From positions 1 to 46,371 of the forward strand of contig CALTZU010000011.1 of NCBI GenBank assembly GCA_943913835.1: a stretch of DNA of 46,371 nucleotides. Direction: 5' to 3'. Made by a program: the position numbers and the translations under genes. Shown here piece by piece: positions 32,727 through 42,630 of the stretch. The stretch comes from an uncultured Rheinheimera sp. (GTDB lineage Bacteria > Pseudomonadota > Gammaproteobacteria > Enterobacterales > Alteromonadaceae). The notes under the pieces are model-generated. The model was not told where the DNA came from. It ran no database searches and saw only the letters and a list, made by a program, of their open reading frames with translations. Within the stretch, counting starts at the first letter, position 1, and each line of letters starts with the position of its first letter.

Positions 32727-33191
32727 ATGTTCCGTGGTTCGTTTTCTTTAACATTGGATGATAAGGGTCGGTTAGCGCTGCCAACGCGTTACCGTGATAC
32801 CTTATTTGCTGATGCTGAAGGCGCCATGGTCTGCACCATCCACACTAAAGATCCCTGCTTATTGCTTTATCCACTGCCTGAATGGGAAGAAGTTGCAGAA
32901 CAGCTGCAGCGTTTGTCTAACCAAAACCCACAAGAATTGCGCTTCAAACGTTTATTGATAGGCCACGCGTCGGATTGTGACATGGATAAAAGCGGCCGCA
33001 TTCTATTACCTGCGCCACTGAGAAGCCATGCCAGCCTGACAAAAAACATTCGCTTAGTCGGACAACTTAATAAATTTGAGATCTGGGACGAAGACACCTG
33101 GAATAAGCGTGTTGCCGAAGATATGGCAATTGAACGTGATGTGTCCGTCGATGCTGAGATCTCCGAACGGTTGCAGGATTTTGTACTCTGA
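32727..33191 (+). CDS. mraZ: Transcriptional regulator MraZ
   Basis: A 154-residue double-AbrB-fold protein: MFRGSFSLTLDDKGRLALPTRYRD is the first SpoVT-AbrB repeat, and DMDKSGRILLPAPLRSHASL the second. MraZ represses the division and cell-wall cluster that it heads. Three TGGG-type boxes lie upstream. Its stop overlaps the rsmH start (TGATG). Length is normal. Confidence 0.97.
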   Translation: MFRGSFSLTLDDKGRLALPTRYRDTLFADAEGAMVCTIHTKDPCLLLYPLPEWEEVAEQLQRLSNQNPQELRFKRLLIGHASDCDMDKSGRILLPAPLRSHASLTKNIRLVGQLNKFEIWDEDTWNKRVAEDMAIERDVSVDAEISERLQDFVL

Positions 33192-34129
33192 TGGATCAAA
33201 GCGCCCATATCTCCGTGCTATTGGCAGAGACCATAGACGGATTAGCCATTAAACCCGACGGGATTTATCTCGACGGTACTTTTGGCCGCGGTGGTCACAG
33301 CAGAGTGATCTTATCTAAATTAGGTCCGCAAGGCCGTTTATACGGCATAGATCGCGACCCGGCTGCTATTGCCGCAGCCCAGCCTTTATTGGCCGATCCA
33401 CGCTTTTCTATTACCCATAGCCCTTTTGCTGCATTGGCCCAAATTGCACAAGACAAAGGTATTACCGGTAAAGTCGACGGTATTTTGCTGGATTTAGGTG
33501 TGTCGTCACCACAACTGGATGACGCTGAACGTGGTTTCAGCTTTATGCGTGATGGCCCACTGGATATGCGGATGGATCCAACATCAGGTATTTCAGCTGC
33601 TGACTGGCTGGCAAAAGCCGATGTCGAAGACATTACTTTTGTATTACGTGAATACGGCGAGGAAAAATCGGCCTGGCGTATCGCCAATGCCATAGTTGAT
33701 AGCCGCAGTGAGCAACCACTGACCCGCACGGCCCAGCTCGCCAGCTTAATCAGCACTGTGGTACCAAAAAGCCACAAAGAGAAAAAACACCCTGCGACTC
33801 GTAGCTTTCAGGGGATCCGCATATATATCAACAGCGAGCTGGACCAGATCAAAACTGCGTTGGACGCTGCTGTGCATGTATTAAAACCTGGTGGTCGTTT
33901 AACTGTAATCAGTTTCCATTCGCTGGAAGACCGGATGGTGAAACAGTTTATGCGCTTAAAAAGCAAAGGTGCAGCTATTCCTAAAGGTTTGCCATTAACC
34001 CAAGACCAGTTGAACCTGTACACGCCATTAAAGCTGATTGGCAAAGCTATTATGCCGTCTGAAGCTGAGCTGGAAAACAACGTCAGAGCACGTAGCGCTG
34101 TATTACGTATAGCGGAGAAAACCGCATGA
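33191..34129 (+). CDS. rsmH: 16S rRNA (cytosine(1402)-N4)-methyltransferase RsmH
   Basis: A 312-residue class I methyltransferase. HISVLLAETIDGL and YLDGTFGRGGHSRVIL at the N-terminus form the S-adenosylmethionine site, LLDLGVSSPQLD and GFSFMRDGPLDMRMD are diagnostic, and SFHSLEDRMVKQFM lies near the end. It modifies the same nucleotide, C1402, as RsmI in this window. Coupled to mraZ by a one-base overlap and to ftsL by ATGA. Confidence 0.97.
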   Translation: MDQSAHISVLLAETIDGLAIKPDGIYLDGTFGRGGHSRVILSKLGPQGRLYGIDRDPAAIAAAQPLLADPRFSITHSPFAALAQIAQDKGITGKVDGILLDLGVSSPQLDDAERGFSFMRDGPLDMRMDPTSGISAADWLAKADVEDITFVLREYGEEKSAWRIANAIVDSRSEQPLTRTAQLASLISTVVPKSHKEKKHPATRSFQGIRIYINSELDQIKTALDAAVHVLKPGGRLTVISFHSLEDRMVKQFMRLKSKGAAIPKGLPLTQDQLNLYTPLKLIGKAIMPSEAELENNVRARSAVLRIAEKTA

Positions 34130-34434
34130 GCGCCATCAAGCTGAACCGTCTGATTTTAAGCGACATCTGGCAACACAAGTTTTTACTTGTGCTGCTGTTG
34201 TGCTGTTTAGGTTCTGCTTTAGCTGTGGTGGAGTTCACTCATATGAACCGCCAACTGACGATGCACGAAGACAAAATATTACAGTATCGCGACAGACTCG
34301 AAATGGAGTGGCGCAACTTATTGCTGGAACAAAGGGCCTTGTCTGAACACAGCAGGGTGGAAGAGCTGGCGGTGACCAAACTGAATATGGTCAGGCCCAG
34401 CGGCCCGCAAGATGTGGTGGTGCAGGAACCATGA
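34126..34434 (+). CDS. ftsL: Cell division protein FtsL
   Basis: A 102-residue bitopic membrane protein: a short cytoplasmic N-terminus, one membrane helix (about residues 20-38) and a periplasmic coiled-coil segment (about 42-85) with HMNRQLTMHEDKILQYRDRLEMEW. FtsL joins FtsB and FtsQ and activates FtsWI at the septum. It overlaps rsmH and ftsI by 4 bases each. Confidence 0.95.
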   Translation: MSAIKLNRLILSDIWQHKFLLVLLLCCLGSALAVVEFTHMNRQLTMHEDKILQYRDRLEMEWRNLLLEQRALSEHSRVEELAVTKLNMVRPSGPQDVVVQEP

Positions 34435-36185
34435 TAAAAAAACCAGCAGCACCTAAAAAGCAGGCGAAAAAGAATCAACAGCCGACTGTCATCAGTTGGC
34501 GTTTTGCTTTTGTAATAATCTCTTTATTTGGCGTGTTCAGCGGTCTGATTATCCGTGCAGCCTATTTGCAGGTGCTAGAGCCTGAAATGTTGCTGGAACA
34601 GGGCGATATGCGTACTTTACGGGTTAAATCTGACGCAGCTATGCGTGGCATGATTTTAGACCGTAATGGCGAAGAATTGGCAGTCAGCGTTCCCGTACAG
34701 TCAATATGGGCTGACCCGCAGCTTGTGCTGCGCAACAGACACAAAATTGACGAGCGCCGCTGGCATGCCTTGGCGGATATGCTGCAAATCAGTCCACAGC
34801 AGTTGTCTGATAAAATTGGTGGTGACGATTCCAAACGTTTTGTTTATCTGCAGCGTCAAGCCAGTCCTGCTACTGTGGATTACATTAAACAGTTAAAAAT
34901 CCCTGGTATAGCCTTCCAACAGGAGTCACGTCGTTATTATCCGGCCGGTGAAGTGACTGCACACTTGCTTGGTTTCACCAATGTCGACGATCAGGGTATG
35001 GAAGGAATTGAACGTCAGTTTAACGACGTGTTGACCGGTAAGCCTGCTCTGAAAACTATACGTAAAGATGCCAAAGGCCGCGAAATTGAAGTGCTGTCAC
35101 AAACCAATGGCAAGGCCTCCAATAATATTCAATTGAGTATCGACCAGCGTATTCAGGCTGTGGCCTACCGCGAGTTGAAAAAAGCCGTGATGCAATTTGG
35201 CGCTACCTCAGGTTCTGTTGTGGTAGTTGATGTGCATAACGGCGAAGTGCTGGCTCTGGCCAATGCACCTTCGTACAACCCAAATAACAGAAAAAACACC
35301 GACAGCAACAGATACCGTAACCGTGCTATTACCGACACCTTCGAGCCAGGTTCGACCATTAAGCCTTTGCCTGTTTTAGCCGCTTTAGAGAACGGCACAG
35401 CTACTATGGATACAGTGATTTCAACTGGTTATGGCCCTGTACGTATTGGTGGTCGTTTAGTTCGGGATATCAATGGTTATGGTGATTTAGACCTGACTGG
35501 CATTATGCGCAAATCCAGTAATATAGGCGTAACCCGTTTAGCTTTAGGTCTGCCTCCTGAAAAGTTCCTCGATATGTACTACAAAATGGGCGTCGGCTCT
35601 GAAACAGGTTTAGGTCTGACAGGTGAAACTCCAGGTGTACTTCGTGAACAGCGTCGTTGGGGCGAACATGCCTTAGCCACTATTTCCTTTGGTTACAGCT
35701 TTACTGTTAATGCCGTGCAGCTGGCTCGTATTTACGCAACTATAGGCAATGGTGGCGTGTCTTACCCATTGTCTATTTTCAAAAGTGATAAAAAACCTTT
35801 GGGCGAACGTGTGGTCAGCGAAGAGCATGCGGACAATATGGTCACTATGTTAGAAGCCGTAGTTGGGCCTGGTGGTAGTGCTAAAAAAGCTGCAGTACCA
35901 GGTTATAGGGTAGGTGGTAAAACGGGCACTGCGAAAAAGGCTGGCATAGGTGGTTATAGTTCTGATTATATCGGCTCTTTTGCCGGTATAGCTCCAGTTT
36001 CGAATCCTCGTATCGCTGTAGTGGTCATTATCAATGAACCTAGCGGTGACTATTATTATGGTGGTGAAGTTGCAGCTCCGGTATTCTCTGCTGTGACGGG
36101 TGCAGCCTTACAGTTATTGAATGTCGCGCCTGATGCCAATGACAGTCGTATAACCAAAGTCAGTGGGGTGGCTAATGCCGGTTAA
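34431..36185 (+). CDS. ftsI: Peptidoglycan D,D-transpeptidase FtsI (PBP3)
   Basis: A 584-residue class B penicillin-binding protein with an N-terminal membrane helix (about residues 22-42), a pedestal domain and a transpeptidase domain. The active-site motifs are STIK (Ser308, Lys311), SSN (362-364) and KTG (497-499). It crosslinks septal peptidoglycan together with FtsW, which is also encoded here. The start overlaps ftsL as ATGA, and the 3' end overlaps the murE start. Confidence 0.97.
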   Translation: MIKKPAAPKKQAKKNQQPTVISWRFAFVIISLFGVFSGLIIRAAYLQVLEPEMLLEQGDMRTLRVKSDAAMRGMILDRNGEELAVSVPVQSIWADPQLVLRNRHKIDERRWHALADMLQISPQQLSDKIGGDDSKRFVYLQRQASPATVDYIKQLKIPGIAFQQESRRYYPAGEVTAHLLGFTNVDDQGMEGIERQFNDVLTGKPALKTIRKDAKGREIEVLSQTNGKASNNIQLSIDQRIQAVAYRELKKAVMQFGATSGSVVVVDVHNGEVLALANAPSYNPNNRKNTDSNRYRNRAITDTFEPGSTIKPLPVLAALENGTATMDTVISTGYGPVRIGGRLVRDINGYGDLDLTGIMRKSSNIGVTRLALGLPPEKFLDMYYKMGVGSETGLGLTGETPGVLREQRRWGEHALATISFGYSFTVNAVQLARIYATIGNGGVSYPLSIFKSDKKPLGERVVSEEHADNMVTMLEAVVGPGGSAKKAAVPGYRVGGKTGTAKKAGIGGYSSDYIGSFAGIAPVSNPRIAVVVIINEPSGDYYYGGEVAAPVFSAVTGAALQLLNVAPDANDSRITKVSGVANAG

Positions 36186-37656
36186 CTCACTGCAGCTGTG
36201 GCTGACTCCTTTTAAAATCCAGTTGCCAGCGTCAATCGCAGCTTTGCCATTGCAGCATTTGCGCATCAATAGCGCCGAAGTGCAGCAGGGCGATGTGTTC
36301 CTGGCTTTGCTCGGTACTAAAACCCATGGCAACCAGTTTATTGCAAAAGCCTTTACTGCAGGTGCTGTGCTGGTGCTGACTAATACTGCGCCAGCTGTTG
36401 CGGATGAACGTATTGTCGTTGTCCCTGAGCTGGTTGAATTGCTGAGCGCTTTAGCTGCAGCATTTTACCCTCATCAAGCGCAATGGCTTGTTGGTATTAC
36501 CGGCACTAACGGTAAATCCAGCACGGCCATTTTTGTCAATCAGTTGGCTGTGTTGTTAGAGCAACAAGGCGCTGTAATTGGCACTTTAGGTTATGGCGAC
36601 TACCGTAGCCTGACGCCCTTAAATAACACTACACCTCATCTGGTCGATATTCACCGTATTCTGCACAGCATCCAGAGCACTGAAGCTGTTAGAGGCGAGG
36701 CGCTGGTAGCAATGGAAGTGTCTTCTCATGCCTTGGTACAACAGCGTGTGGCTGGCCTGCAGTTTGAAGTGGCGATATTTACTAATTTAACCCGCGACCA
36801 TCTGGACTATCACGGCACTATGCAAGCGTACGGCGAAGCCAAGGCGTTGTTGTTTAAAGCGGATTTAGCTAAAAAAGCTGTGATTAATGTCTCTGATGAG
36901 TTTGGTCGCCAGTTAGCTGCGAAATGCACTCTGCCTGTGCTGGCTTATGGGCAATTAAAAGACTGTGTTGACTACAGCGAGTTTCTTGGTTACGACCAAT
37001 TGGAAATTACCCCGCTAGGTTATCAGTTCCGTTTAACCAGCCATTTAGGTCAACAGCAGCTGCAAATCAAAGTGCTGGGCGAATTTAATATTCAAAACGT
37101 ATTGGCCGCATTCGGAGCCATGTTGCAGTTAGGCCATAGCTTTGAGGTTTTAGTGGCCGCTGTGCAGCAGCTAAGCAGTGTGCCTGGTCGTATCGAACAG
37201 TTTTATCAAGCGCGTCGCAAGGTGATGGCTGTGGTGGATTATGCCCATACACCAGATGCGTTGGAGCAAACCTTACTCGCAGTTCGTAATCATTGTCAGG
37301 GCCAACTTTGGGTGGTGTTTGGTTGTGGTGGCGACCGCGATAAAGGCAAACGACCTTTAATGGGGGCTATCGCCGAGCGGTTGGCGGACCAATTAATTAT
37401 TACGGCAGACAATCCACGTTCTGAAGATGTGATGGCGATTTGTCTGGATATAGCTGCAGGGTGCACAAAGCAGCAGTATCGACTGATCACAGACCGTAAA
37501 ACGGCGATATGCACAGCCTTAGAACAGGCCAAAGCTGGTGATCTGGTATTGATCGCCGGTAAAGGCCACGAAGATTACCAAATTATTGGTCATGAAATTT
37601 TACCCTACGATGAACGTGCCTTTGTCCGACAACTGGTGACGGAGACTGCTTTATGA
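36175..37656 (+). CDS. murE: UDP-MurNAc-L-Ala-D-Glu:meso-diaminopimelate ligase MurE
   Basis: About 493 residues from the ATG at 36175; a GTG at 36163 would add four residues. The ATP-binding GITGTNGKSS, the HTTP-like NNTTPHLVD substrate motif and the C-terminal DNPRSED motif are present. DNPR marks specificity for meso-diaminopimelate over lysine. It adds the third residue to the peptidoglycan stem. It overlaps ftsI, and murF by ATGA. Confidence 0.96.
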   Translation: MPVNSLQLWLTPFKIQLPASIAALPLQHLRINSAEVQQGDVFLALLGTKTHGNQFIAKAFTAGAVLVLTNTAPAVADERIVVVPELVELLSALAAAFYPHQAQWLVGITGTNGKSSTAIFVNQLAVLLEQQGAVIGTLGYGDYRSLTPLNNTTPHLVDIHRILHSIQSTEAVRGEALVAMEVSSHALVQQRVAGLQFEVAIFTNLTRDHLDYHGTMQAYGEAKALLFKADLAKKAVINVSDEFGRQLAAKCTLPVLAYGQLKDCVDYSEFLGYDQLEITPLGYQFRLTSHLGQQQLQIKVLGEFNIQNVLAAFGAMLQLGHSFEVLVAAVQQLSSVPGRIEQFYQARRKVMAVVDYAHTPDALEQTLLAVRNHCQGQLWVVFGCGGDRDKGKRPLMGAIAERLADQLIITADNPRSEDVMAICLDIAAGCTKQQYRLITDRKTAICTALEQAKAGDLVLIAGKGHEDYQIIGHEILPYDERAFVRQLVTETAL

Positions 37657-39029
37657 TCCCTTTACAAGCAAAAGAAATAGCACAGTTGGTGCAGGGACAA
37701 CTGGTTGGCGCTGATATTCAGATCCAGAGCGTCAGCACAGACAGCCGCAATATCAATCAGGGAGATTTATTTATTGCCTTAAAAGGGCCAAATTTTGATG
37801 GCCACCAGTTTGCCGCTGATGTGATCAGCAAAGGCGCTGCTGCTTTAATTGTTGAACAGCAGTTGGATCTGGCGGTACCGCAAATTATAGTGGCCGACAC
37901 CCGCTTAGCTTTGGGTGCTTTAGGTGCTGCAGTAAAACTCAAGATCAATCCTAAGTCTGTGGCTGTGACAGGTAGCGTCGGCAAGACCACAGTTAAAGAA
38001 ATGATGGCTGCTATTTTGGACCGTATCGGTAATGTGCTAGCCACAGCCGGCAATTTTAATAACGATATTGGTGCGCCATTAACCTTATTGCGTTTAACAG
38101 AGCAGCATCAATACGCTGTAATGGAGCTGGGCGCCAATCATTTAGGCGAAATAGCTTACACCTCATCGTTGGTAAAACCTGAAGTGTCCATTATCACCAA
38201 TGTGGCTGCAGCTCATCTGGAAGGTTTTGGTGACTTGTTTGGTGTAGCTCGTGCCAAAGGCGAAATTTATGGCTCTTTAGGTGCTGATGGTGTGGCCATA
38301 GTGCCGCTGGACAGCGAGTTTTCTGATTACTGGTTAAAACGTCTGCAGGATAAAAAGGTACTAACTTTTAGCAGCACTCAAGCGGCCGATTTCAGCGCCG
38401 AACATATAGTACTGAATGAACAAGGTTGTGCCAGTTTTGATTTAGTTTGCCCACAAGGCCGCATTTTTATTCAGTTGGTATTGCCTGGCAAACATAATGT
38501 GGCGAACGCTTTGGCTGCCGCAGCAGCCACTTTGACTTTAGGAGCTAGCCTGACTGATGTGCAGTTAGGTTTAGCTGCGATGAAGCCAGTCAAAGGCCGG
38601 ATTAATGTTACGCAAGCCAGTGACAAATTACGTCTGATTGACGATACCTACAACGCAAATTCTGAATCCACCAAGGCCGCTATTGATTTATTAGCGACTT
38701 ATCCTGGCTTCAGAGTATTAGTGTTTGGCGATATGGGTGAATTGGGCGCTGATGCCCGTTTGTACCATGAAGAAGTAGGTTTATACGCCAAACAAAAAGG
38801 GATTAATCTGTTATTCACCCTGGGTGTGTTATCACAGAGCGCCAGTGATTTATTTAACGGCCAAGGGGCCCATTTTAGTTCCCGTCAGCAACTGATCCAA
38901 AAGTTAAGCCCGATCCTTGATGAACAGTCCGATGCGACTGTGCTGGTCAAAGGTTCGCGCAGCGCCAAAATGGAATTGGTGGTGCAGGACTTGCTAGAAA
39001 GATGTCAGCAGGAGATCAGCTCATGTTAG
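37653..39029 (+). CDS. murF: UDP-MurNAc-tripeptide:D-alanyl-D-alanine ligase MurF
   Basis: A 458-residue Mur ligase with a MurE/F-type N-terminal domain (SVSTDSRNINQGDLFIALKGPNFDGHQF), P-loop AVTGSVGKTTVKEM, the NNDIGAPLTLL signature of MurF and DDTYNANSES. It adds D-Ala-D-Ala to the stem peptide using the dipeptide made by the ligase encoded at 45169. Starts in an ATGA overlap with murE. Confidence 0.97.
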   Translation: MIPLQAKEIAQLVQGQLVGADIQIQSVSTDSRNINQGDLFIALKGPNFDGHQFAADVISKGAAALIVEQQLDLAVPQIIVADTRLALGALGAAVKLKINPKSVAVTGSVGKTTVKEMMAAILDRIGNVLATAGNFNNDIGAPLTLLRLTEQHQYAVMELGANHLGEIAYTSSLVKPEVSIITNVAAAHLEGFGDLFGVARAKGEIYGSLGADGVAIVPLDSEFSDYWLKRLQDKKVLTFSSTQAADFSAEHIVLNEQGCASFDLVCPQGRIFIQLVLPGKHNVANALAAAAATLTLGASLTDVQLGLAAMKPVKGRINVTQASDKLRLIDDTYNANSESTKAAIDLLATYPGFRVLVFGDMGELGADARLYHEEVGLYAKQKGINLLFTLGVLSQSASDLFNGQGAHFSSRQQLIQKLSPILDEQSDATVLVKGSRSAKMELVVQDLLERCQQEISSC

Positions 39030-40105
39030 TGTGGTTAGCCGAGTATTTAACTCAATATATCAACGCCTTTAACGTATTCAGTTACCTGACCTTCAGGTCT
39101 ATTCTGGGTATTTTAACCGCCTTAATGCTGAGTCTGTATTTTGGCCCCAAGCTGATCGCCAAGTTACAACAACTGCAAATTGGTCAAACCGTACGTGATG
39201 ATGGCCCACAAAGCCATTTTTCGAAAAAAGGCACTCCAACTATGGGCGGTTTGCTGATCTTAGGTTCAGTACTGGCCAGTATTTTGTTATGGGCTGATTT
39301 AGGCAATAAATACGTCTGGGTAGTGATTTTTACCCTGGTCAGCTTTGGCTGGATTGGCTTTATTGATGATTACCGCAAAGTAGTGCGTAAAGATCCAAAA
39401 GGCCTGATTGCTAAGTGGAAATATTTCTGGCAATCCCTGTTTGCTGTCGCTATCGCATTTTTCCTGTATGCCTCGGCAGAACGTCCGGCTGAAACCAGTT
39501 TAGTGGTGCCTTTTATTAAAGATGTGCTGCCACAGCTGGGCTTTATCTTTATTGCTTTGTGTTACTTCGTCATTGTAGGTACCAGTAATGCAGTGAACTT
39601 AACAGACGGCTTAGACGGTTTAGCCATAGTACCAACCATCATGGTGGCTTTTGCCTTTGCCATTATTGCTTACGCCAGTGGTAACGTGAATTTTGCCACT
39701 TACCTGAATATCCCTTATTTGCCTCATGCCAGTGAATTGGTTGTGGTTTGTGCCGCTTTAGTTGGCGCTGGCCTGGGTTTCCTTTGGTTTAATACTTATC
39801 CGGCCCAGGTTTTTATGGGCGATGTGGGTTCTTTAGCCTTAGGTGCTGTATTAGGCGTGATTGCCATTTTAGTCCGTCAGGAAATAGTGCTGTTTATTAT
39901 GGGCGGCGTTTTTGTGATGGAAACTGTGTCTGTGATTTTGCAGGTGGGTTCTTACAAATTACGCGGCCAGCGCATCTTTCGTATGGCGCCTATTCACCAT
40001 CATTACGAATTAAAAGGCTGGCCTGAACCCCGGGTTATTGTGCGGTTCTGGATTTTGTCTGTCATTTTTGTGTTGATTGGTTTAGCTACTTTAAAACTGA
40101 GATAA
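39023..40105 (+). CDS. mraY: Phospho-N-acetylmuramoyl-pentapeptide transferase MraY
   Basis: A 360-residue membrane enzyme that makes lipid I. I chose the ATG at 39023, which has AGGAG (39010-39014) and gives the E. coli-like start MLVWLAEYL; the frame opens at 39002. Ten membrane segments are expected. Conserved catalytic regions are GTPTMGG, GFIDDYRKV, NAVNLTDGLDGLA, FMGDVGSLALG and APIHHHYELKGW. Confidence 0.97.
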   Translation: MLVWLAEYLTQYINAFNVFSYLTFRSILGILTALMLSLYFGPKLIAKLQQLQIGQTVRDDGPQSHFSKKGTPTMGGLLILGSVLASILLWADLGNKYVWVVIFTLVSFGWIGFIDDYRKVVRKDPKGLIAKWKYFWQSLFAVAIAFFLYASAERPAETSLVVPFIKDVLPQLGFIFIALCYFVIVGTSNAVNLTDGLDGLAIVPTIMVAFAFAIIAYASGNVNFATYLNIPYLPHASELVVVCAALVGAGLGFLWFNTYPAQVFMGDVGSLALGAVLGVIAILVRQEIVLFIMGGVFVMETVSVILQVGSYKLRGQRIFRMAPIHHHYELKGWPEPRVIVRFWILSVIFVLIGLATLKLR

Positions 40106-40108
40106 AAG

Positions 40109-41434
40109 ATGAACGCTAAGTTGTTCCAGGGAAAACGTGTTGCTGTGATAGGACTAGGCCTTTCAGGTCTGGCCACGGTGCGCTTTTTGCTGAAACAAGG
40201 CGTAAAACCCGTACTAATGGATACCCGTTTAAAAGTGTCCGGGCTGGAACAAATTCCGGCAGACAAAGTGGATGGTATTTATTTAGGTGAGCTTGACGCC
40301 AACCGTCTGGCTCATATGGATGTGTTAGTGGTAAGCCCGGGCCTGGATCCTAAGCATCCGGCTATACGTTTTGCTTTAGCACAGGGCGCTCATCTGATTG
40401 GTGATGTTGAGCTGTTTGCTCTGCAAAACCAGAAGCCTGTACTTGCAATCACTGGCGCTAACGGTAAGTCGACCGTCACCAGTTTAACTGACCATATGTT
40501 GCGCTGTTCAGCTATCAACTCCGTTGCCGCAGGCAATATAGGTTTACCTATTCTGGATGCACTGCAAAGCGATGCTGATGTCTTTGTTCTGGAGCTGTCG
40601 AGTTTCCAGCTCGATACCACCCACTCTTTGCGAAGCAAAGCGGCTTGTATCCTCAATGTGACTGAAGACCATATGGACAGATACGGCACTATGGCCGCTT
40701 ATGCTGCATCCAAACAGCGGGTTTATCAGGGCACAAACCTGGCTATTTACAATAAAGCCGATGCCTTAACCTTACCTCAGAGTGCTGTAGCTTCGTTAGG
40801 ATTAGATTTAACTGGTGCTGACTACGGTGTGGTTCAATATCAGGGCGAAAGCTGGTTACTTGTTGCAGGCGAACCTTTAATGCCAGTGCGTGACATGAGC
40901 ATAGTGGGTTTGCATAATCAATTTAATGCGTTGGCCAGCTGTGCTCTGGCGTTAGCCGCAGGAGCAACTCGCGACGGTTTAATTGAGGCATTAAAAACCT
41001 TCGTTTCTTTACCCCATCGTTGTCAGTTAGTGGCAAACCACAAAGCTGTGCGTTGGGTCAATGATTCAAAAGCTACCAATGTCGGCGCGACTCTGGCTGC
41101 TATCGCAGGTTTAAGACCTGAAGTGTCAGGCAAACTGATTCTCATTGCAGGTGGCGATGGCAAAGGCGCTGATTTCAGCGAGCTGGCACAAGTATTAAAT
41201 CGCGATGTCGATCAGTTAATTACTTTAGGCCAAGACGGCCCGGCTATTGCTGCGCTCAAAGCCGGCAGTATTGAAGTGAAAGATCTAGTGGCTGCAGTAA
41301 AAGCTGCGGCTCAACTGGCCACAGCCAATGATCTGGTATTGCTATCACCAGCCTGCGCCAGTCTGGATATGTTTAAAAATTACGAGGACCGTGGTCAGCA
41401 GTTTGCTGCCGCTGTACAGAAGGTGTGGTTATGA
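40109..41434 (+). CDS. murD: UDP-MurNAc-L-alanine:D-glutamate ligase MurD
   Basis: A 441-residue Mur ligase: N-terminal Rossmann-like GLGLSGLATVRFLL, P-loop AITGANGKSTVTSL, ELSSFQLDTT, NVTEDHMDRYG, and the C-terminal NDSKATNVGAT and LLSPACASLDMFKNYEDRG signatures. It adds D-Glu to UDP-MurNAc-Ala. Three bases separate it from mraY, and its TGA overlaps the ftsW ATG. Confidence 0.97.
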   Translation: MNAKLFQGKRVAVIGLGLSGLATVRFLLKQGVKPVLMDTRLKVSGLEQIPADKVDGIYLGELDANRLAHMDVLVVSPGLDPKHPAIRFALAQGAHLIGDVELFALQNQKPVLAITGANGKSTVTSLTDHMLRCSAINSVAAGNIGLPILDALQSDADVFVLELSSFQLDTTHSLRSKAACILNVTEDHMDRYGTMAAYAASKQRVYQGTNLAIYNKADALTLPQSAVASLGLDLTGADYGVVQYQGESWLLVAGEPLMPVRDMSIVGLHNQFNALASCALALAAGATRDGLIEALKTFVSLPHRCQLVANHKAVRWVNDSKATNVGATLAAIAGLRPEVSGKLILIAGGDGKGADFSELAQVLNRDVDQLITLGQDGPAIAALKAGSIEVKDLVAAVKAAAQLATANDLVLLSPACASLDMFKNYEDRGQQFAAAVQKVWL

Positions 41435-42630
41435 GGCAAATGCTGCTAAACCTTATCCCTTCCCCTGCAGCTGCACTGGCTCAGTGGTGGCAACGTGACG
41501 AAGCTAACAGCTACGATAAAGTATTTCTGGTATTGCTGGCTCTGGTGTTAGGCGTGGGCATCATTATGGTGACCAGCGCTTCTGTGCCTGTGGCAGAGCG
41601 TTTGCACGGCAACCCGCTGCATTTTACTGTCCGTCATATGGTGTATTTGTTTATTGGTTTCTCTGCTGCTTACATGGTGCTGAATGTGCCGGTGTCCTGG
41701 TGGCACAACACCAATATCCTGTTGCTGATGATGGCTCTGTTGGCCCTGGTTGCAGTGCTTGTGATTGGTAAAAACGTCAATGGTTCAACACGCTGGCTGG
41801 TTCTGGGGCCTATCAATATCCAGGCGGCAGAACCTGCGAAATTATTCTTTTTTGTCTACCTGTCCAGCTATCTGGTGCGTAAGCATGAAGAAGTCCGAGA
41901 AAATATTAAGGGTTTTATCAAGCCGTTAATTATTCTATTTATTCTTGCTGTTTTACTCTTGATGCAGCCGGACTTAGGTACTGTGATTGTGATGTTTGCC
42001 ACTTCAGTGGTGCTGCTATTTCTGGCCGGCGCTAAGTTATGGCAGTTCTTTTGCCTGATTTTTACCGGTTTAGCCGCCATAGGTGTGTTGATTGTGTACA
42101 GCGAATACCGCTGGCGTCGTGTTACCTCCTTTTTAGACCCATGGGCCGATCCTTTTGGTAGTGGCTATCAGTTGACTCAATCGCTAATGGCTTTTGGTCG
42201 TGGTAGTTGGTTGGGGCAGGGCTTGGGTAACAGCGTGCAAAAACTGGAGTATTTACCCGAAGCTCATACTGACTTCATTTTTGCCGTGATAGCGGAAGAA
42301 ACTGGCCTGATTGGCGTGTTTTCTGTGCTTTGTTTGCTGTTTTTGTTGGTTAGTCGCGCTTTATGGATTGGCAATAAAGCTTTGTTTAAAGGTATGAGTT
42401 TTCATGGCTTTTTAGCCTATGCGCTGGCAATTTGGATAGGTTTTCAAACCTGCGTTAATGTCGGTGTGGCCAGTGGGGTATTGCCAACCAAAGGTTTGAC
42501 TTTGCCTTTTATCAGTTCAGGCGGCAGTAGTTTAATCATTATGTTAGTGGCTGCCGCTTTGTTAATTCGTATTGATTTTGAAGTGCGGCTGAAAGGTCGC
42601 CATGCCATCAGCGGAGGCCCTCATGCCTAA
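41431..42630 (+). CDS. ftsW: Septal peptidoglycan glycosyltransferase FtsW
   Basis: About 399 residues from the ATG at 41431, which has AGAAGG 7 bases upstream; a GTG at 41425 is possible. It is a ten-helix SEDS protein with the family motifs VNGSTRWLVLGPINIQAAEPAKL, LMQPDLGTVIVM, YQLTQSLMAFGRGSWLGQGLGNS and the late LPFISSGGSSLI block. It polymerises lipid II at the septum with FtsI. Overlaps murD by 4 bases. Confidence 0.96.
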   Translation: MRQMLLNLIPSPAAALAQWWQRDEANSYDKVFLVLLALVLGVGIIMVTSASVPVAERLHGNPLHFTVRHMVYLFIGFSAAYMVLNVPVSWWHNTNILLLMMALLALVAVLVIGKNVNGSTRWLVLGPINIQAAEPAKLFFFVYLSSYLVRKHEEVRENIKGFIKPLIILFILAVLLLMQPDLGTVIVMFATSVVLLFLAGAKLWQFFCLIFTGLAAIGVLIVYSEYRWRRVTSFLDPWADPFGSGYQLTQSLMAFGRGSWLGQGLGNSVQKLEYLPEAHTDFIFAVIAEETGLIGVFSVLCLLFLLVSRALWIGNKALFKGMSFHGFLAYALAIWIGFQTCVNVGVASGVLPTKGLTLPFISSGGSSLIIMLVAAALLIRIDFEVRLKGRHAISGGPHA